Below are positions 28,214 through 37,081 of a stretch of DNA of 64,000 nucleotides, piece by piece. The stretch's first letter is position 1; each line of letters starts with the position of its first letter. The translations under genes and the position numbers were made by a program. The stretch is from Flavobacterium sp. 1 (GTDB lineage: Bacteria > Bacteroidota > Bacteroidia > Flavobacteriales > Flavobacteriaceae). The stretch spans positions 4,898,001-4,962,000 of the forward strand of contig NZ_PGER01000001.1 in NCBI RefSeq assembly GCF_002797935.1, written 5' to 3'. The notes under the pieces were generated by a model. That model did no database searches. It had not been told where the DNA came from and saw only the letters and a list, made by a program, of their open reading frames with translations.

Positions 28214-29947
28214 ATGATAAAAAAAATAATAGTATTTTCTTTTTTGTGTTTTGTCACTGCTTCATTTGGGCAGGGTTTTTTGCATAGGGACGGACAAAAT
28301 ATTGTGGACGGAAATGGTAAAAATGTAGTTTTGCGCGGTTTAGGTTTAGGCGGCTGGATGGTACAGGAAGGATATATGATTCAAACAGGTGCTTTTGCCG
28401 GATCACAATATAAAATCAAGCAAAAAATTACTGATCTGATTGGTAAGGAAGCTACCGAAGAATTCTATAAAGCATACAAAACTAACGGAATCACAAAGAG
28501 AGATATTGACTCTTTGGCAGCATGGGGATTTAACTCCATCCGTTTGCCAATGCATTACAATTTATACACTCCAGCAATCGAAAACGAAAAAAATGGCCAA
28601 ATTATTTGGTTAGAGGAAGGTTTTAAAATGACCGATGATTTAGTAAAATGGTGTGCTGCCAATAAAATATATTTAATCTTAGACTTGCACGCTGCTCCTG
28701 GAGGCCAAGGGAAAGATGCTGCAATATCAGACTACGATGATTCAAAACCATCACTCTGGGAGAGTACTGCAAATCAAGATAAAATGGTGGCGCTTTGGGA
28801 AAAATTAGCCCAGCGTTATAAAGACAATCCGTGGATAGGAGGTTATGATATTATCAATGAACCCAACTGGAATTTTACTGGAACTAATCAAAACGGCTGT
28901 GATGAAACATCAAACGCTCCTTTGAGAGCGCTGCAGCTTAGAATCACAAAAGCTATTAGAACTATTGATGACAATCATTTAATTATCATTGAAGGAAATT
29001 GCTGGGGAAATAATTACAGCGGAATATTCCCGCTTTGGGATGAAAATATGGCGCTGAGTTTTCATAAATATTGGAATAACAATGATACAGCTTCTATTCA
29101 GACTATGCTAAATTACAGAACACAATATAATGTGCCAATTTGGTTGGGCGAAAGCGGAGAAAATTCTAATGTGTGGTTTGAAGAAGCCATTTCATTAATG
29201 GAATCCAATAACATAGGCTGGGCTTTCTGGCCAATAAAAAAAATTGAAAATTTAGCAGGAGTAACTTCGGTTACAAAACCAGCAGGCTACGATAAAATAT
29301 TAGAGTATTGGAAAAATGGAGGCGAAAAACCAAATTCTGATTTTGCAAAAAAAGTACTAATGCAAACGGCTGCCAATTATAAAATAGACCATCTTACTAT
29401 AAGACATGATGTGATTGATGCCATGTTTAGACAAGTACAAACCAATGATACCAAAAAATATAAAAACCATCAGCTTCCAGGAAGAGTATATGCGACCGAG
29501 TATGATTTAGGTCAAAACGGTTATGCTTATTCGGATAAAGATATTGCCAATTATGACGGAACTAAATTTACGCAATGGAATAAAGGTGGAAAAATGAGAA
29601 ACGATGGGGTTGATATTGAATCCTGTACAGATAAAGAAACCAACGGTTTTCAAGTCTCTTTCATTGAAGATAAAGAATGGCTGCAGTTTACTGTTGATGT
29701 AAAAAAAGAAGCAAACTTTGATGTTGAAGTTCGATATTCAAGCGAAAAAGCAGGTGGAAAAATATATTTGGAACAAGATGGCAATAGAATTTCTGAATCA
29801 ATAAATCTTCCCATTTCGGGAGGATTAACGACTTGGAAAACAGTTACAATTAAAAATGTTACCCTCAAGCAGGGCGTAAATAAAATTCGTGTTAACTTTG
29901 AAGGTGGGAATTTTAATCTTAATTTTCTGGAATTTAAAAAGCACTAA
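28214..29947 (+). CDS. GH5-family glycoside hydrolase with C-terminal CBM6-like domain (PUL 2)
   Basis: The 577-residue secreted enzyme has a signal peptide to about residue 19 (ASFGQ). The GH5 barrel spans about 25-360. Its opening VVLRGLGLGGWMVQEGYM resembles fungal-type exo-beta-1,3-glucanases of GH5. IINEPNW gives acid/base E216 and WLGESGEN nucleophile E313, and SLAAWGFNSIRLPMHYN is a typical strand-helix pair. A CBM6-like beta-sandwich (about 435-577) carries DGVDIESCTD and GVNKIRVNFEGGNFNLNFLEF. PUL 1 has no counterpart, so this gene gives PUL 2 an extra activity. The subfamily and linkage are uncertain; a beta-glucanase is likely from context. Confidence 0.88.
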   Translation: MIKKIIVFSFLCFVTASFGQGFLHRDGQNIVDGNGKNVVLRGLGLGGWMVQEGYMIQTGAFAGSQYKIKQKITDLIGKEATEEFYKAYKTNGITKRDIDSLAAWGFNSIRLPMHYNLYTPAIENEKNGQIIWLEEGFKMTDDLVKWCAANKIYLILDLHAAPGGQGKDAAISDYDDSKPSLWESTANQDKMVALWEKLAQRYKDNPWIGGYDIINEPNWNFTGTNQNGCDETSNAPLRALQLRITKAIRTIDDNHLIIIEGNCWGNNYSGIFPLWDENMALSFHKYWNNNDTASIQTMLNYRTQYNVPIWLGESGENSNVWFEEAISLMESNNIGWAFWPIKKIENLAGVTSVTKPAGYDKILEYWKNGGEKPNSDFAKKVLMQTAANYKIDHLTIRHDVIDAMFRQVQTNDTKKYKNHQLPGRVYATEYDLGQNGYAYSDKDIANYDGTKFTQWNKGGKMRNDGVDIESCTDKETNGFQVSFIEDKEWLQFTVDVKKEANFDVEVRYSSEKAGGKIYLEQDGNRISESINLPISGGLTTWKTVTIKNVTLKQGVNKIRVNFEGGNFNLNFLEFKKH

Positions 29948-29988
29948 AACTAAAATAGTGCATTTCAATTGAATATAAAATTTGTAAA

Positions 29989-32208
29989 ATGAAAAAAACA
30001 GCTACACTACTATTAGTATTCGTTTCTTTTTTTGCTTTTTCACAGCAGCAAACCATAGATCAAAAAGTTGAAGCCTTATTGAAGAAAATGACTTTGGAAG
30101 AAAAAATCGGGCAGATGAACCAATACACAGGTGACAATACTGTTACGGGGCCAATTACCATTAATGTTAATAAACAAAGCGAAATCAAAAAAGGCTTAAT
30201 TGGTTCGATGCTGAATATCATGGGTACAAAATACACAAGACAGTACCAAGATTTAGCAATGCAGTCGCGTTTGAAAATTCCGTTGTTATTTGGTTTGGAT
30301 GTAATTCATGGCTACAAAACTACATTTCCAATTCCACTAGCCGAAGCGGCAAGCTGGGATTTGTCTGCGATTGAACTTTCAGCCAGAATTGCTGCTACCG
30401 AAGCCGCTGCTTCTGGAATTCACTGGACATTTGCTCCAATGGTTGATATTTCTCGTGACCCGCGTTGGGGCAGAGTGATGGAAGGTGCTGGAGAAGATAC
30501 CTATTTAGGATCCAAAATTGCGTATGCAAGAGTTAAAGGATTTCAAGGAAATTTAGGCGATGTAAATTCGGTTATGGCATGCGTAAAACATTTTGCCGCT
30601 TATGGAGCAGCAATTGGCGGACGCGATTACAACTCGGTTGACATGAGTAACAGAATGCTTTGGGAAACGTATTTGCCTCCTTACAAATCGGCACTAGATG
30701 CGGGAGCGGCTACTTTTATGAATTCGTTCAACGATCTAAACGGAATACCAGCCACAGGAAACAGTTATTTATTGAGAGACATCCTGAAAGGCAAATGGAA
30801 TTTTCAGGGTTTTGTAGTTTCCGATTGGGGCTCTATTGGTGAAATGGTGAATCACGGTTACGTAAAAGACAATAAAGAAGCTGCTCTTGCATCCATAACC
30901 GCAGGAAGTGACATGGATATGGAAAGCAATGCCTATCGCTATAATTTGGAGCAATTGGTAAAAGAAAACAAAGTTCCTGTAGCTTTAATCGATGACGCTG
31001 TAAAAAGAATTTTGCGCAAGAAATTCGAAATGGGATTGTTTGATGATCCCTATAAATTCTGCAGTCCGGAAAGGGAACAAGCAGCATTAAATAATCCGGA
31101 ACATACCAAAGCGGCAAGAGCGATGGCTGCAAAAAGTATTGTCCTGCTGAAAAACGAAAGAGATGTTCTGCCACTTTCGAAAGGGCTAAAAACAATTGCA
31201 TTTATTGGACCAATGGTAAAATCGAAAAGAGACAATCACGGATTTTGGGCTGTAGATGTAAAAGATGTTGATTCGACTTATATCGTTTCACAATGGGAAG
31301 GCTTGGAGAATAAAGTAGGCAAAAGAACCAAAATTTTATATGCCAAAGGCTGTGGTGTTGAAGACAAAAGCAAAGAAGGTTTTGCAGATGCGCTGCATGT
31401 TGCCAGCCAAGCTAAGGTTATTATTTTGAGTATTGGAGAAAATTTCAATAAAAGCGGGGAAGCCAAAAGCAAAAGCAATCTGCAGTTGCCAGGCGTTCAG
31501 GAGGAACTGATTAAGGAGCTTCAAAAAACTGGGAAGCCAATCGTTATTTTGATTAATGCGGGAAGACCGCTTGTTTTTAATTGGATTGCCGATAATATGC
31601 CAACCATTGTCTACACGTGGTGGCTGGGATCAGAAGCTGGAAATGCCATTGCCGATGTGCTTTTTGGCGATTATAATCCATCAGGAAAACTGCCAATGAC
31701 TTTCCCTAGAACCGAAGGGCAGATTCCAATTTACTACAACCATTTCAATACAGGAAGGCCTTCTGTCAATGAAGATAAAAATTACAAATCGGCTTACATC
31801 GATTTGCCAACGACACCTAAATTTCCATTTGGATACGGATTAAGCTATACCACTTTTGAATATTCAAATTTGAAATTGTCCAAAAAAGCAATAAAAAATA
31901 ATGAAACAATTACCGTTTCCGTAAACATAACCAATACAGGAAGTGTGAAAGGGGAGGAAGTGGTTCAATTGTATTTGAGAGACAGAGTAGGTTCTGTAGT
32001 TCGCCCGATAATCGAGCTGAAAGATTTTCAGAAAATCATATTGAATCGCGGAGAAACAAAAACAATTCAGTTTACAATTGACAATCAAAAATTGTCGTTT
32101 TACAACAACGCATTAGAGTTTGTTTCAGAACCTGGCGATTTTGATTTAATGATTGGTTCCTCCTCGGCCGATATCCGTTTGAAAGACAGTTTTGAATTGG
32201 TGAAATAA
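29989..32208 (+). CDS. GH3 beta-glucosidase (PUL 2)
   Basis: This 739-residue periplasmic enzyme closely follows BglX-type GH3 proteins. A signal peptide ends near residue 19 (FFAFSQQ). The barrel contains MTLEEKIGQMNQYTGDN, IPLLFGLDVIHGYKTTFPIP, FAPMVDISRDPRWGRVMEGAGED and ACVKHFAAYGAAIGGRDYN. The nucleophile is D279 in VVSDWGSI. The second domain begins near 380 (AAKSIVLLKNERDVLPL) and a fibronectin-III-like domain closes the protein. It is not a near copy of the PUL 1 GH3, which lacks the SRDPRWGR motif, so the two enzymes were probably not made by the same duplication. It ends the enzyme block 41 bp after GH5 and is followed by a strong terminator. Confidence 0.95.
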   Translation: MKKTATLLLVFVSFFAFSQQQTIDQKVEALLKKMTLEEKIGQMNQYTGDNTVTGPITINVNKQSEIKKGLIGSMLNIMGTKYTRQYQDLAMQSRLKIPLLFGLDVIHGYKTTFPIPLAEAASWDLSAIELSARIAATEAAASGIHWTFAPMVDISRDPRWGRVMEGAGEDTYLGSKIAYARVKGFQGNLGDVNSVMACVKHFAAYGAAIGGRDYNSVDMSNRMLWETYLPPYKSALDAGAATFMNSFNDLNGIPATGNSYLLRDILKGKWNFQGFVVSDWGSIGEMVNHGYVKDNKEAALASITAGSDMDMESNAYRYNLEQLVKENKVPVALIDDAVKRILRKKFEMGLFDDPYKFCSPEREQAALNNPEHTKAARAMAAKSIVLLKNERDVLPLSKGLKTIAFIGPMVKSKRDNHGFWAVDVKDVDSTYIVSQWEGLENKVGKRTKILYAKGCGVEDKSKEGFADALHVASQAKVIILSIGENFNKSGEAKSKSNLQLPGVQEELIKELQKTGKPIVILINAGRPLVFNWIADNMPTIVYTWWLGSEAGNAIADVLFGDYNPSGKLPMTFPRTEGQIPIYYNHFNTGRPSVNEDKNYKSAYIDLPTTPKFPFGYGLSYTTFEYSNLKLSKKAIKNNETITVSVNITNTGSVKGEEVVQLYLRDRVGSVVRPIIELKDFQKIILNRGETKTIQFTIDNQKLSFYNNALEFVSEPGDFDLMIGSSSADIRLKDSFELVK

Positions 32209-32230
32209 ACCTGCTTTATTTTGATATAGA

Positions 32231-32268
32231 AAAGCGATACCATTATTTAGGATGGTATCGCTTTTTTT
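32231..32268 (+). terminator. Terminator after GH3 (PUL 2), duplicated at 37082
   Basis: A perfect 13-bp stem (AAAGCGATACCAT at 32231-32243 with ATGGTATCGCTTT at 32252-32264) has an 8-nt loop and a T run. The same hairpin occurs at 37082-37122 with one loop change. Confidence 0.9.
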
Positions 32269-32289
32269 GTGAAAGGAATAAGGAGCATA

Positions 32290-32400
32290 AATTTCCGTTT
32301 CTTCATCAGCATCACTCCTGCTGTCCGCTGTATTCCCGTCTCGTCCAAAAAGACGAGACGGGAGATGTCGCTTCCATCAGGGCTAGTTTACGGGTTTAGT
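32290..32400 (-). repeat. Dispersed intergenic repeat, copy 2 (type B, reversed)
   Basis: Read on the minus strand this contains AACCCGTAAACTAGCCCTGA, then a perfect 11-bp hairpin (arms 32335-32345 and 32352-32362, CCCGTCTCGTC and complement) and GCGGACAGCAGGAG. The flanks match copy 4 at 53235-53360 on the plus strand and more loosely the type A copies, while the hairpin differs. It is non-coding. Confidence 0.75.
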
Positions 32401-32448
32401 TTTTCATAATAAATTTTAAAAAGAGACATACGCACTGCAACCAAGCAA

Positions 32449-32654
32449 CTCTCGCTGGTGCTCGTTTGCAACGAGTACCTACTTAAATTAGAGAACAGAT
32501 TGTAGCGTTTGCAACGCGGGTTGCTAAAAACTGAAGCTGTTACATTAGCGAGAGATTCTAAAACCTTCATTGTAATCTTTTTATATGAGTTGCGTTGCAA
32601 ACGCTTTATTTAAGTTCATGGAGTAAGTAGGTACTCGTTGCAAACGAGCACCAG
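32449..32654. repeat. Long inverted repeat of REP-like palindromes
   Basis: The arms 32455-32485 and 32624-32654 are perfect 31-bp inverted copies. Inside them, 32504-32517 (AGCGTTTGCAACGC) is inverted at 32592-32605, and each unit is a small palindrome around TTTGCAA (CTCG or GCG stems). No transposase ORF lies inside. Short palindromes of this look resemble REP elements served by Y1-type (RAYT) transposases, but none is encoded in the window. The element marks the left edge of an accessory segment. Confidence 0.75.
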
Positions 32655-32818
32655 AGGACGCTGTGTGATGATTTGTAATAAAAATATTAATTATATATTT
32701 GTTGTAATACGTTACATATTAGCGACTATAATATTCAAAATTGAGTGGATTTTATCTATTTTGTAGCGGAGTATGTATAAATTGGGGTTAATGTTATCAC
32801 AGAAATAAAACACAGACT

Positions 32819-34726
32819 ATGAATGAACTTGAACAATTTTATGAAAAACTAAATAAAAGTGATTACGATCATCGCTCAAGTCACGATATAAATTCTGAAT
32901 TACAAAAAATTTCAACTATACTAAACGAAAAAAAAGATTATAAAACTCTAGAAATTTCAGAATTAGAGAGACAAGCTTTTTCAATTACAAAATCTTTCAA
33001 CAAAGTTGAGGATTCCGACAAAGGAACTATTAATGGATTGAGTTGGAAAATGTCAGGAACTCAAACTTTTGAGGATGGTTCAACTGGATCATTATATTGG
33101 CCTGACGTAAGAAACTTAAAGAATGATGATTTTCAATATTTCGAAAATAGATATAAGACCTGTGAAAATTTGTATGCTAAAACAGAATTCGGTCTTTTAA
33201 TGTATTTTGGAACTCAAACAGCATACTCAAAACATATTGATTTTAAAAAATCTCTTTTTAAAGACCTTTTTGATTTAAGTCAATATTATTTAAACAAAGC
33301 TAAAAAGCCAGATGATAAAAACCATTACATATTAGACTATTATACCACTTTTAAAAATGCATTTTTAATCGCTTATAAATCCAAATTAATAGAGGAACTC
33401 GAGCAAATAGTAAAATCAGTTTCTGAAACACATAATGGATGGGATATAAGAATGGATGGCACACTTCGTGTACTAATTGATTTGTCTAGTTTAACATCTG
33501 AATATTTTAAAGTTTTCAAAGATAAAGTTGATTATAATAAAATTTTACTTAAAAATAAACAAGGAGCGGAAGAAATAGAAAAAAATCATATATGGGGTGC
33601 AATTTATGTAACTAATGCTAATATTGAAATCGCTAAAAAAACAAATAAACAGATTGATAGCTTTTTAGAATACAAAGCCGAACTTTATCTTAAACTTTCT
33701 GATGATGCCGAGAAAGGTGGAAATATGGCAGCTGTTACTTTTACTGAAAATGCTTTAAGAATTTATCAACAAGTAAAAAATAAAGAAAGAGTAACAGAAG
33801 TTGAAAAAAAATACTCAGAACAAAGAGGGAAGTTTAAATTAGCTACAATTCGGCAGGATTTTCCAAAAGAACATACAGATAAAATAACCCAAAATATTAA
33901 AGAAACTGTATCTGCAGTAAATGAAAATGATATTATTCACTATCTCATAATAACACCTTGGTATAATAAAATTGAGAGCATTAAATTAATGGCGAATGAC
34001 ACTAAAAAAAGAAGTCTTTTAAAGTCATTATTTAGCTCTTCCATTTTGGATAAATACGGTAATACTATAGATACTTTTAATACTGAAGAAGAAAAAGATG
34101 CCTTCAATTTTTGGCAGTCATATGGTTATAATTTTCAAATTGGAACTCAAACGATGTACCAATTTTTTATAGAAGCATTTAAAGCTGGAAAAATAAGTTA
34201 CAATTCAATTTTAATGTATTTAGAACAGACCTGGTTTAATGAACCCATAATAAGAAATTATAATGGAGAAGCATTTGGGATACTTCCAATCGATTTGATA
34301 AAACCCGGTATAAAAAGAATGTTTATAGAACTAGATTCTTTCTATGCTGACAATGATTATGAATTAGACTATGTGACTATTGTTGATAGCTTGGTCTTAA
34401 AGATTGAAACCCTAATCAGAAATTTTTGTGAAAAAATCGGAATAGCTACTTTTAAAACGAGGCAAAAAGGCAATGACAAATTGGTAATGGAGAAATTATT
34501 AGATGATTTACTTGCCGATGTTAAAAGTTCAGATATTAATCATACTGGTTTTGATGAAGAAGACAGGATTTTTATCAAATATGTTTTATCTGAAAAAGCT
34601 GGATTAAATTTAAGAAACCAAGTAGCTCATGGATTAATGGATATAAACGAATATTCTTTGGATAACATTATTGTAATATTGTCTATAATACTTAAAATCA
34701 GTAAATATTCATTTACTAAAAAATAA
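32819..34726 (+). CDS. DUF4209-like protein with C-terminal RNxxxHG (HEPN-type) motif
   Basis: The 635-residue protein has no signal peptide or membrane helix and is probably cytoplasmic. It is rich in Lys, Asn and charged helices, with a helical-repeat look over about 150-340. The C-terminus carries EKAGLNLRNQVAHGLMDINE, where R599 to H604 fits the RNxxxHG motif of DUF4209 and the RxxxxH ribonuclease motif of HEPN domains. HEPN proteins are common in toxin and antiphage systems, but no function is established for this one. The gene stands alone after a 160-bp gap, next to a PD-(D/E)XK gene and between two copies of REP-like DNA, and its codon use is more A+T-rich than the PUL genes. An abortive-infection or other RNA-cleaving role is a hypothesis. 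Confidence 0.75.
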   Translation: MNELEQFYEKLNKSDYDHRSSHDINSELQKISTILNEKKDYKTLEISELERQAFSITKSFNKVEDSDKGTINGLSWKMSGTQTFEDGSTGSLYWPDVRNLKNDDFQYFENRYKTCENLYAKTEFGLLMYFGTQTAYSKHIDFKKSLFKDLFDLSQYYLNKAKKPDDKNHYILDYYTTFKNAFLIAYKSKLIEELEQIVKSVSETHNGWDIRMDGTLRVLIDLSSLTSEYFKVFKDKVDYNKILLKNKQGAEEIEKNHIWGAIYVTNANIEIAKKTNKQIDSFLEYKAELYLKLSDDAEKGGNMAAVTFTENALRIYQQVKNKERVTEVEKKYSEQRGKFKLATIRQDFPKEHTDKITQNIKETVSAVNENDIIHYLIITPWYNKIESIKLMANDTKKRSLLKSLFSSSILDKYGNTIDTFNTEEEKDAFNFWQSYGYNFQIGTQTMYQFFIEAFKAGKISYNSILMYLEQTWFNEPIIRNYNGEAFGILPIDLIKPGIKRMFIELDSFYADNDYELDYVTIVDSLVLKIETLIRNFCEKIGIATFKTRQKGNDKLVMEKLLDDLLADVKSSDINHTGFDEEDRIFIKYVLSEKAGLNLRNQVAHGLMDINEYSLDNIIVILSIILKISKYSFTKK

Positions 34727-34969
34727 AATATTGAGTACACAAAACACTACCGCCCATCGTTTGACAACATAGCGGGTTTAGGCTTAATTTAAAGTTGGTT
34801 CTGTACTTGAAAGATTAGTGTTTAATTGAAATTTGTGCTTTATTTAGTTGGCACATCGCCAAACGACAATCCTTTCAGTTACCTCTAAAAGCGTAACGTA
34901 AACCAAAAAATAATAACTGAATTATGACTTTAGAATTTAGAGAAGTAACAGCTCCCAATCTTTAATTTG
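34727..34969. other. Gap between the DUF4209-like and nuclease genes
   Basis: The 243-bp gap contains inverted short motifs (ATCGTTTGAC near 34758 and GCCAAACGAC near 34858) and no full gene. At 34924-34965 a 13-codon ORF reads MTLEFREVTAPNL-stop, just ahead of the nuclease start. It could be a leader peptide or the cut-off N-terminus of another protein. No confident terminator was seen. Confidence 0.4.
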
Positions 34970-35485
34970 ATGGAACAAGATAAAACGCCACAAAATATAA
35001 ATGACCTTGTAAGCGAAATTGGAGAACGAATGATTTTGTTCAAATTGTATTCAACCATTTACAAAAAAGAGTATTTGGAAATTTTTAAAAATTATTCGGA
35101 ATCAGGTTATGACATAGGAATTAGAAATACTAAGAACAACAGTAAAGTAAAGATTGAAGTTAAAACAAGACAACATTTAGTTACGACAACTGCCGAGAGA
35201 AGTAAAAACACTTGCCATTTTACTTTGACTGAAAACGAATGGAAATGTGCAGATTTTTTAATCGGTTATTGGATTGACTACAACGACTTTTTTATTGTGC
35301 CAACATCGAAATTGACAAAAACAAGCAGCGGAAAGAAAACCCTTTATAAACTTGTCTTTTCAAGGCTTAAGAAAAAAAGTATGGATGCGAATATTTATTC
35401 AGAAAGCTGTACTCCTTTTTTAAATGATTGGGCAACAATTTTAAAATTTGTAGACACCGACAGCCTGAAAAATGACAGCCATTAA
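34970..35485 (+). CDS. Putative PD-(D/E)XK nuclease-like protein
   Basis: This 171-residue protein, counted from the ATG at 34970 (a TTG directly precedes it), has no signal peptide. An N-terminal helix with E16 and E19 (LVSEIGERMILFKLY) is followed by ESGYDIGIRN with D48 and KIEVKTRQ with E63 and K65, the D-x(n)-E-x-K pattern of restriction-endonuclease-like folds. A GYWIDYNDFFIVPTSKL strand and a C-terminal basic stretch (SRLKKKSMDANIYS) follow. Such single-domain proteins occur in restriction and other DNA-processing contexts. No methyltransferase or specificity subunit is nearby. Together with the upstream HEPN-like gene it could be part of a small defence module, which is speculation from proximity. 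Confidence 0.65.
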   Translation: MEQDKTPQNINDLVSEIGERMILFKLYSTIYKKEYLEIFKNYSESGYDIGIRNTKNNSKVKIEVKTRQHLVTTTAERSKNTCHFTLTENEWKCADFLIGYWIDYNDFFIVPTSKLTKTSSGKKTLYKLVFSRLKKKSMDANIYSESCTPFLNDWATILKFVDTDSLKNDSH

Positions 35486-35517
35486 CATATGCCAGACTGG
35501 CGTTCGTTTGAAAAAAA

Positions 35518-35560
35518 TACCTACTTAAATCAGAAGTTTAATTATATCGTTTGCAACGCA
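35518..35560 (+). repeat. Degenerate partial copy of the REP-like element
   Basis: The bases TACCTACTTAAATCAGA and then TATCGTTTGCAACGC follow the order and spacing of 32476-32517 (TACCTACTTAAATTAGA, GTAGCGTTTGCAACGC). It lies just after the nuclease gene, so similar DNA stands on both sides of the two-gene segment. Confidence 0.65.
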
Positions 35561-35632
35561 ATTGTGGACAGTTCATCTTTCATAAAAACATTTTAAATCC
35601 CCTAATTAATGGTTCTTATACCATCCTTAGCA

Positions 35633-36172
35633 TTAATTCATCCCAAGAAACTTTTTAGTATTAATTGAATTAATGATGAAAGAATCACTATTGATTTTTT
35701 GGAAGTCTAATGGTTTTGCTTCATTTGTAACATTACTTTCAATAATTAATTCCAGTTCGGCTATTTCATCAGATATTGTTCTTTCAATGCAAAGCGGATA
35801 GATTTTATCAGAAGCCGTATTCTCTGTAATTAAATCAGATTGAGCAATTATTTCACGCATTGATTCTTCATATTCCATAAAATCTAAATCATCAGAAACT
35901 GAAGCCTCAATGATTTTATTGCCTTCGGTAATAGTTTCTTCTATTGTTTTTGGATTATAAGCAATTACAGTTTCAGGATTGAATATAGCAGTTTCTTCGG
36001 CTAAAAAAGGTTTTTCAAATTTTCCTGTCACATCGTTTTGTATTTCTGCACTATCGTCAGATTGAATAATGCTCTCAAATGAATGGTATGGTAAGTTAAC
36101 TGTGTTTTTTGCATTAGAAATAGTTGAAAATGATATTAACGCAACTCCTAAGATTAAAACTGAATTTTTCAT
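35633..36172 (-). CDS. Exported acidic protein of unknown function
   Basis: This 179-residue protein is not recognised. A signal peptide is clear (MKNSVLILGVALISFSTISNA). The mature part is acidic and rich in Glu, Ile and Asn, with imperfect repeats of the type ETVIAYNPKTIEETITEGNK and NTASDKIYPLCIERTISDE. There is no membrane helix or lipobox. Its signal peptide resembles that of the ankyrin protein encoded just upstream on the same strand (MKKSIIYLGVALITATSTLSA), so the two may share ancestry at the 5' end. Eight TGAT units lie 15 bp before the start codon. Confidence 0.7.
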   Translation of the reverse strand: MKNSVLILGVALISFSTISNAKNTVNLPYHSFESIIQSDDSAEIQNDVTGKFEKPFLAEETAIFNPETVIAYNPKTIEETITEGNKIIEASVSDDLDFMEYEESMREIIAQSDLITENTASDKIYPLCIERTISDEIAELELIIESNVTNEAKPLDFQKINSDSFIINSINTKKFLGMN

Positions 36173-36183
36173 GATTAATGGTT

Positions 36184-36219
<36 letters not shown>

Positions 36220-36271
36220 TTTTTTTAATGAGACACCATTATAAATGATGTCTCATTTATTTTTTTACTAT

Positions 36272-36649
36272 TTATTGTTTTAAAAGCGCTATAGCTTCAT
36301 TAGCATTCGATAACTCAGCATATTTTAATGCAGTAAATCCGTTTTCATCTTTTGCATAACGGATAGCTCCTTTTGCTAATAGAAGTTTAATAATTTCGGT
36401 TTGGTTGTAACGGGAAGCTACCATCAAAGGAGTCATTCCGTTTGATACTTCATTTACATCGGCACCATATTCTATAAACTTTTTGACAATGTTTACATCT
36501 CCTTTGCTGATAGCAATGCTCAGTGGAGAAGCTGTTTCAGAGGAATTAACTTCATGTAAAGTATTCGAAAATGAATACAGATTTGATGCTGATAAAGTAC
36601 TTGTTGCAGTGATTAAAGCAACTCCTAAATAAATGATTGATTTTTTCAT
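36272..36649 (-). CDS. Exported ankyrin-repeat protein
   Basis: This 125-residue protein has a signal peptide (to about residue 22) and roughly three ankyrin repeats: SPLSIAISKGDVNIVKKFIE, then NGMTPLMVASRYNQTEIIKL with GADVNEV before it, then NGFTALKYAELSNANEAIAL. Ankyrin repeats bind other proteins; the partner is unknown. It lies 99 bp upstream of the acidic exported protein on the same strand, with similar leader DNA and signal peptide, so the two are probably related in expression. Small periplasmic ankyrin proteins are common, often near catalases or toxins, but no such neighbour is present here. Confidence 0.85.
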   Translation of the reverse strand: MKKSIIYLGVALITATSTLSASNLYSFSNTLHEVNSSETASPLSIAISKGDVNIVKKFIEYGADVNEVSNGMTPLMVASRYNQTEIIKLLLAKGAIRYAKDENGFTALKYAELSNANEAIALLKQ

Positions 36650-36920
36650 AATAATTAATTTTTTGATTGATGATTGATTAAATAATTTGGATCATATAAT
36701 AATATCCTATGCAAATATATATCTTTAAAAAGGTATTGTGTATCACATAGTACTTTAAATTAACTTTTAATTAACAAATTTAATTATTTTATTGACTTTG
36801 TGGGTTAATATAAAAGAAGGGTATGATTGTAGAAATAGTAAGAACCTGAACAAGATTGTTATTTGCATCAACGTTCTAAACCGTAGACTATATTAAATCT
36901 TGGATTAGTTTTTATTGAAT

Positions 36921-37054
36921 GATGGCAAAAAAGCAAAATCTCTCCTTTTAGCCCCGATTGAAGTAAAAATCCTTATAAGCCGGGGTTCGGCTTATAAGAT
37001 TGTAACGGAAAGCGGGACGATATTTGTTGAAAATGCCCAGTCTTTCTGCTCCAA
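36921..37054 (+). repeat. Dispersed intergenic repeat, copy 3 (type A)
   Basis: It shares GATGGCAAAAAAGC, TAGCCCCGATTG, GAAAGCGGGACGATA and TCTTTCTGCTCC with copy 1. The hairpin arms are 36968-36982 and 36988-37001 around the same GGGTT loop. Where copy 1 has TTATGGCCCG paired with CGGGACATAA, this copy has TTATAAGCCG paired with CGGCTTATAA, so changes on one side are mostly matched on the other. Confidence 0.8.
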
Positions 37055-37081
37055 AAAATAATTATCGCCTTCAGCTGATAT

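Noticed and set aside
32388..32600. 70-codon minus-strand ORF
   Set aside because: It lies within the palindromic REP-like element and runs through its repeats, so it is a chance frame.
32449..32654. Insertion sequence
   Set aside because: The arms are strong but only 138 bp separate them and no transposase is encoded; a REP-like or miniature element fits better.
34727..34969. Integron attC-like site after the DUF4209-like gene
   Set aside because: Short inverted motifs exist, but no convincing RYYYAAC/GTTRRRY core pair and no integrase were found.
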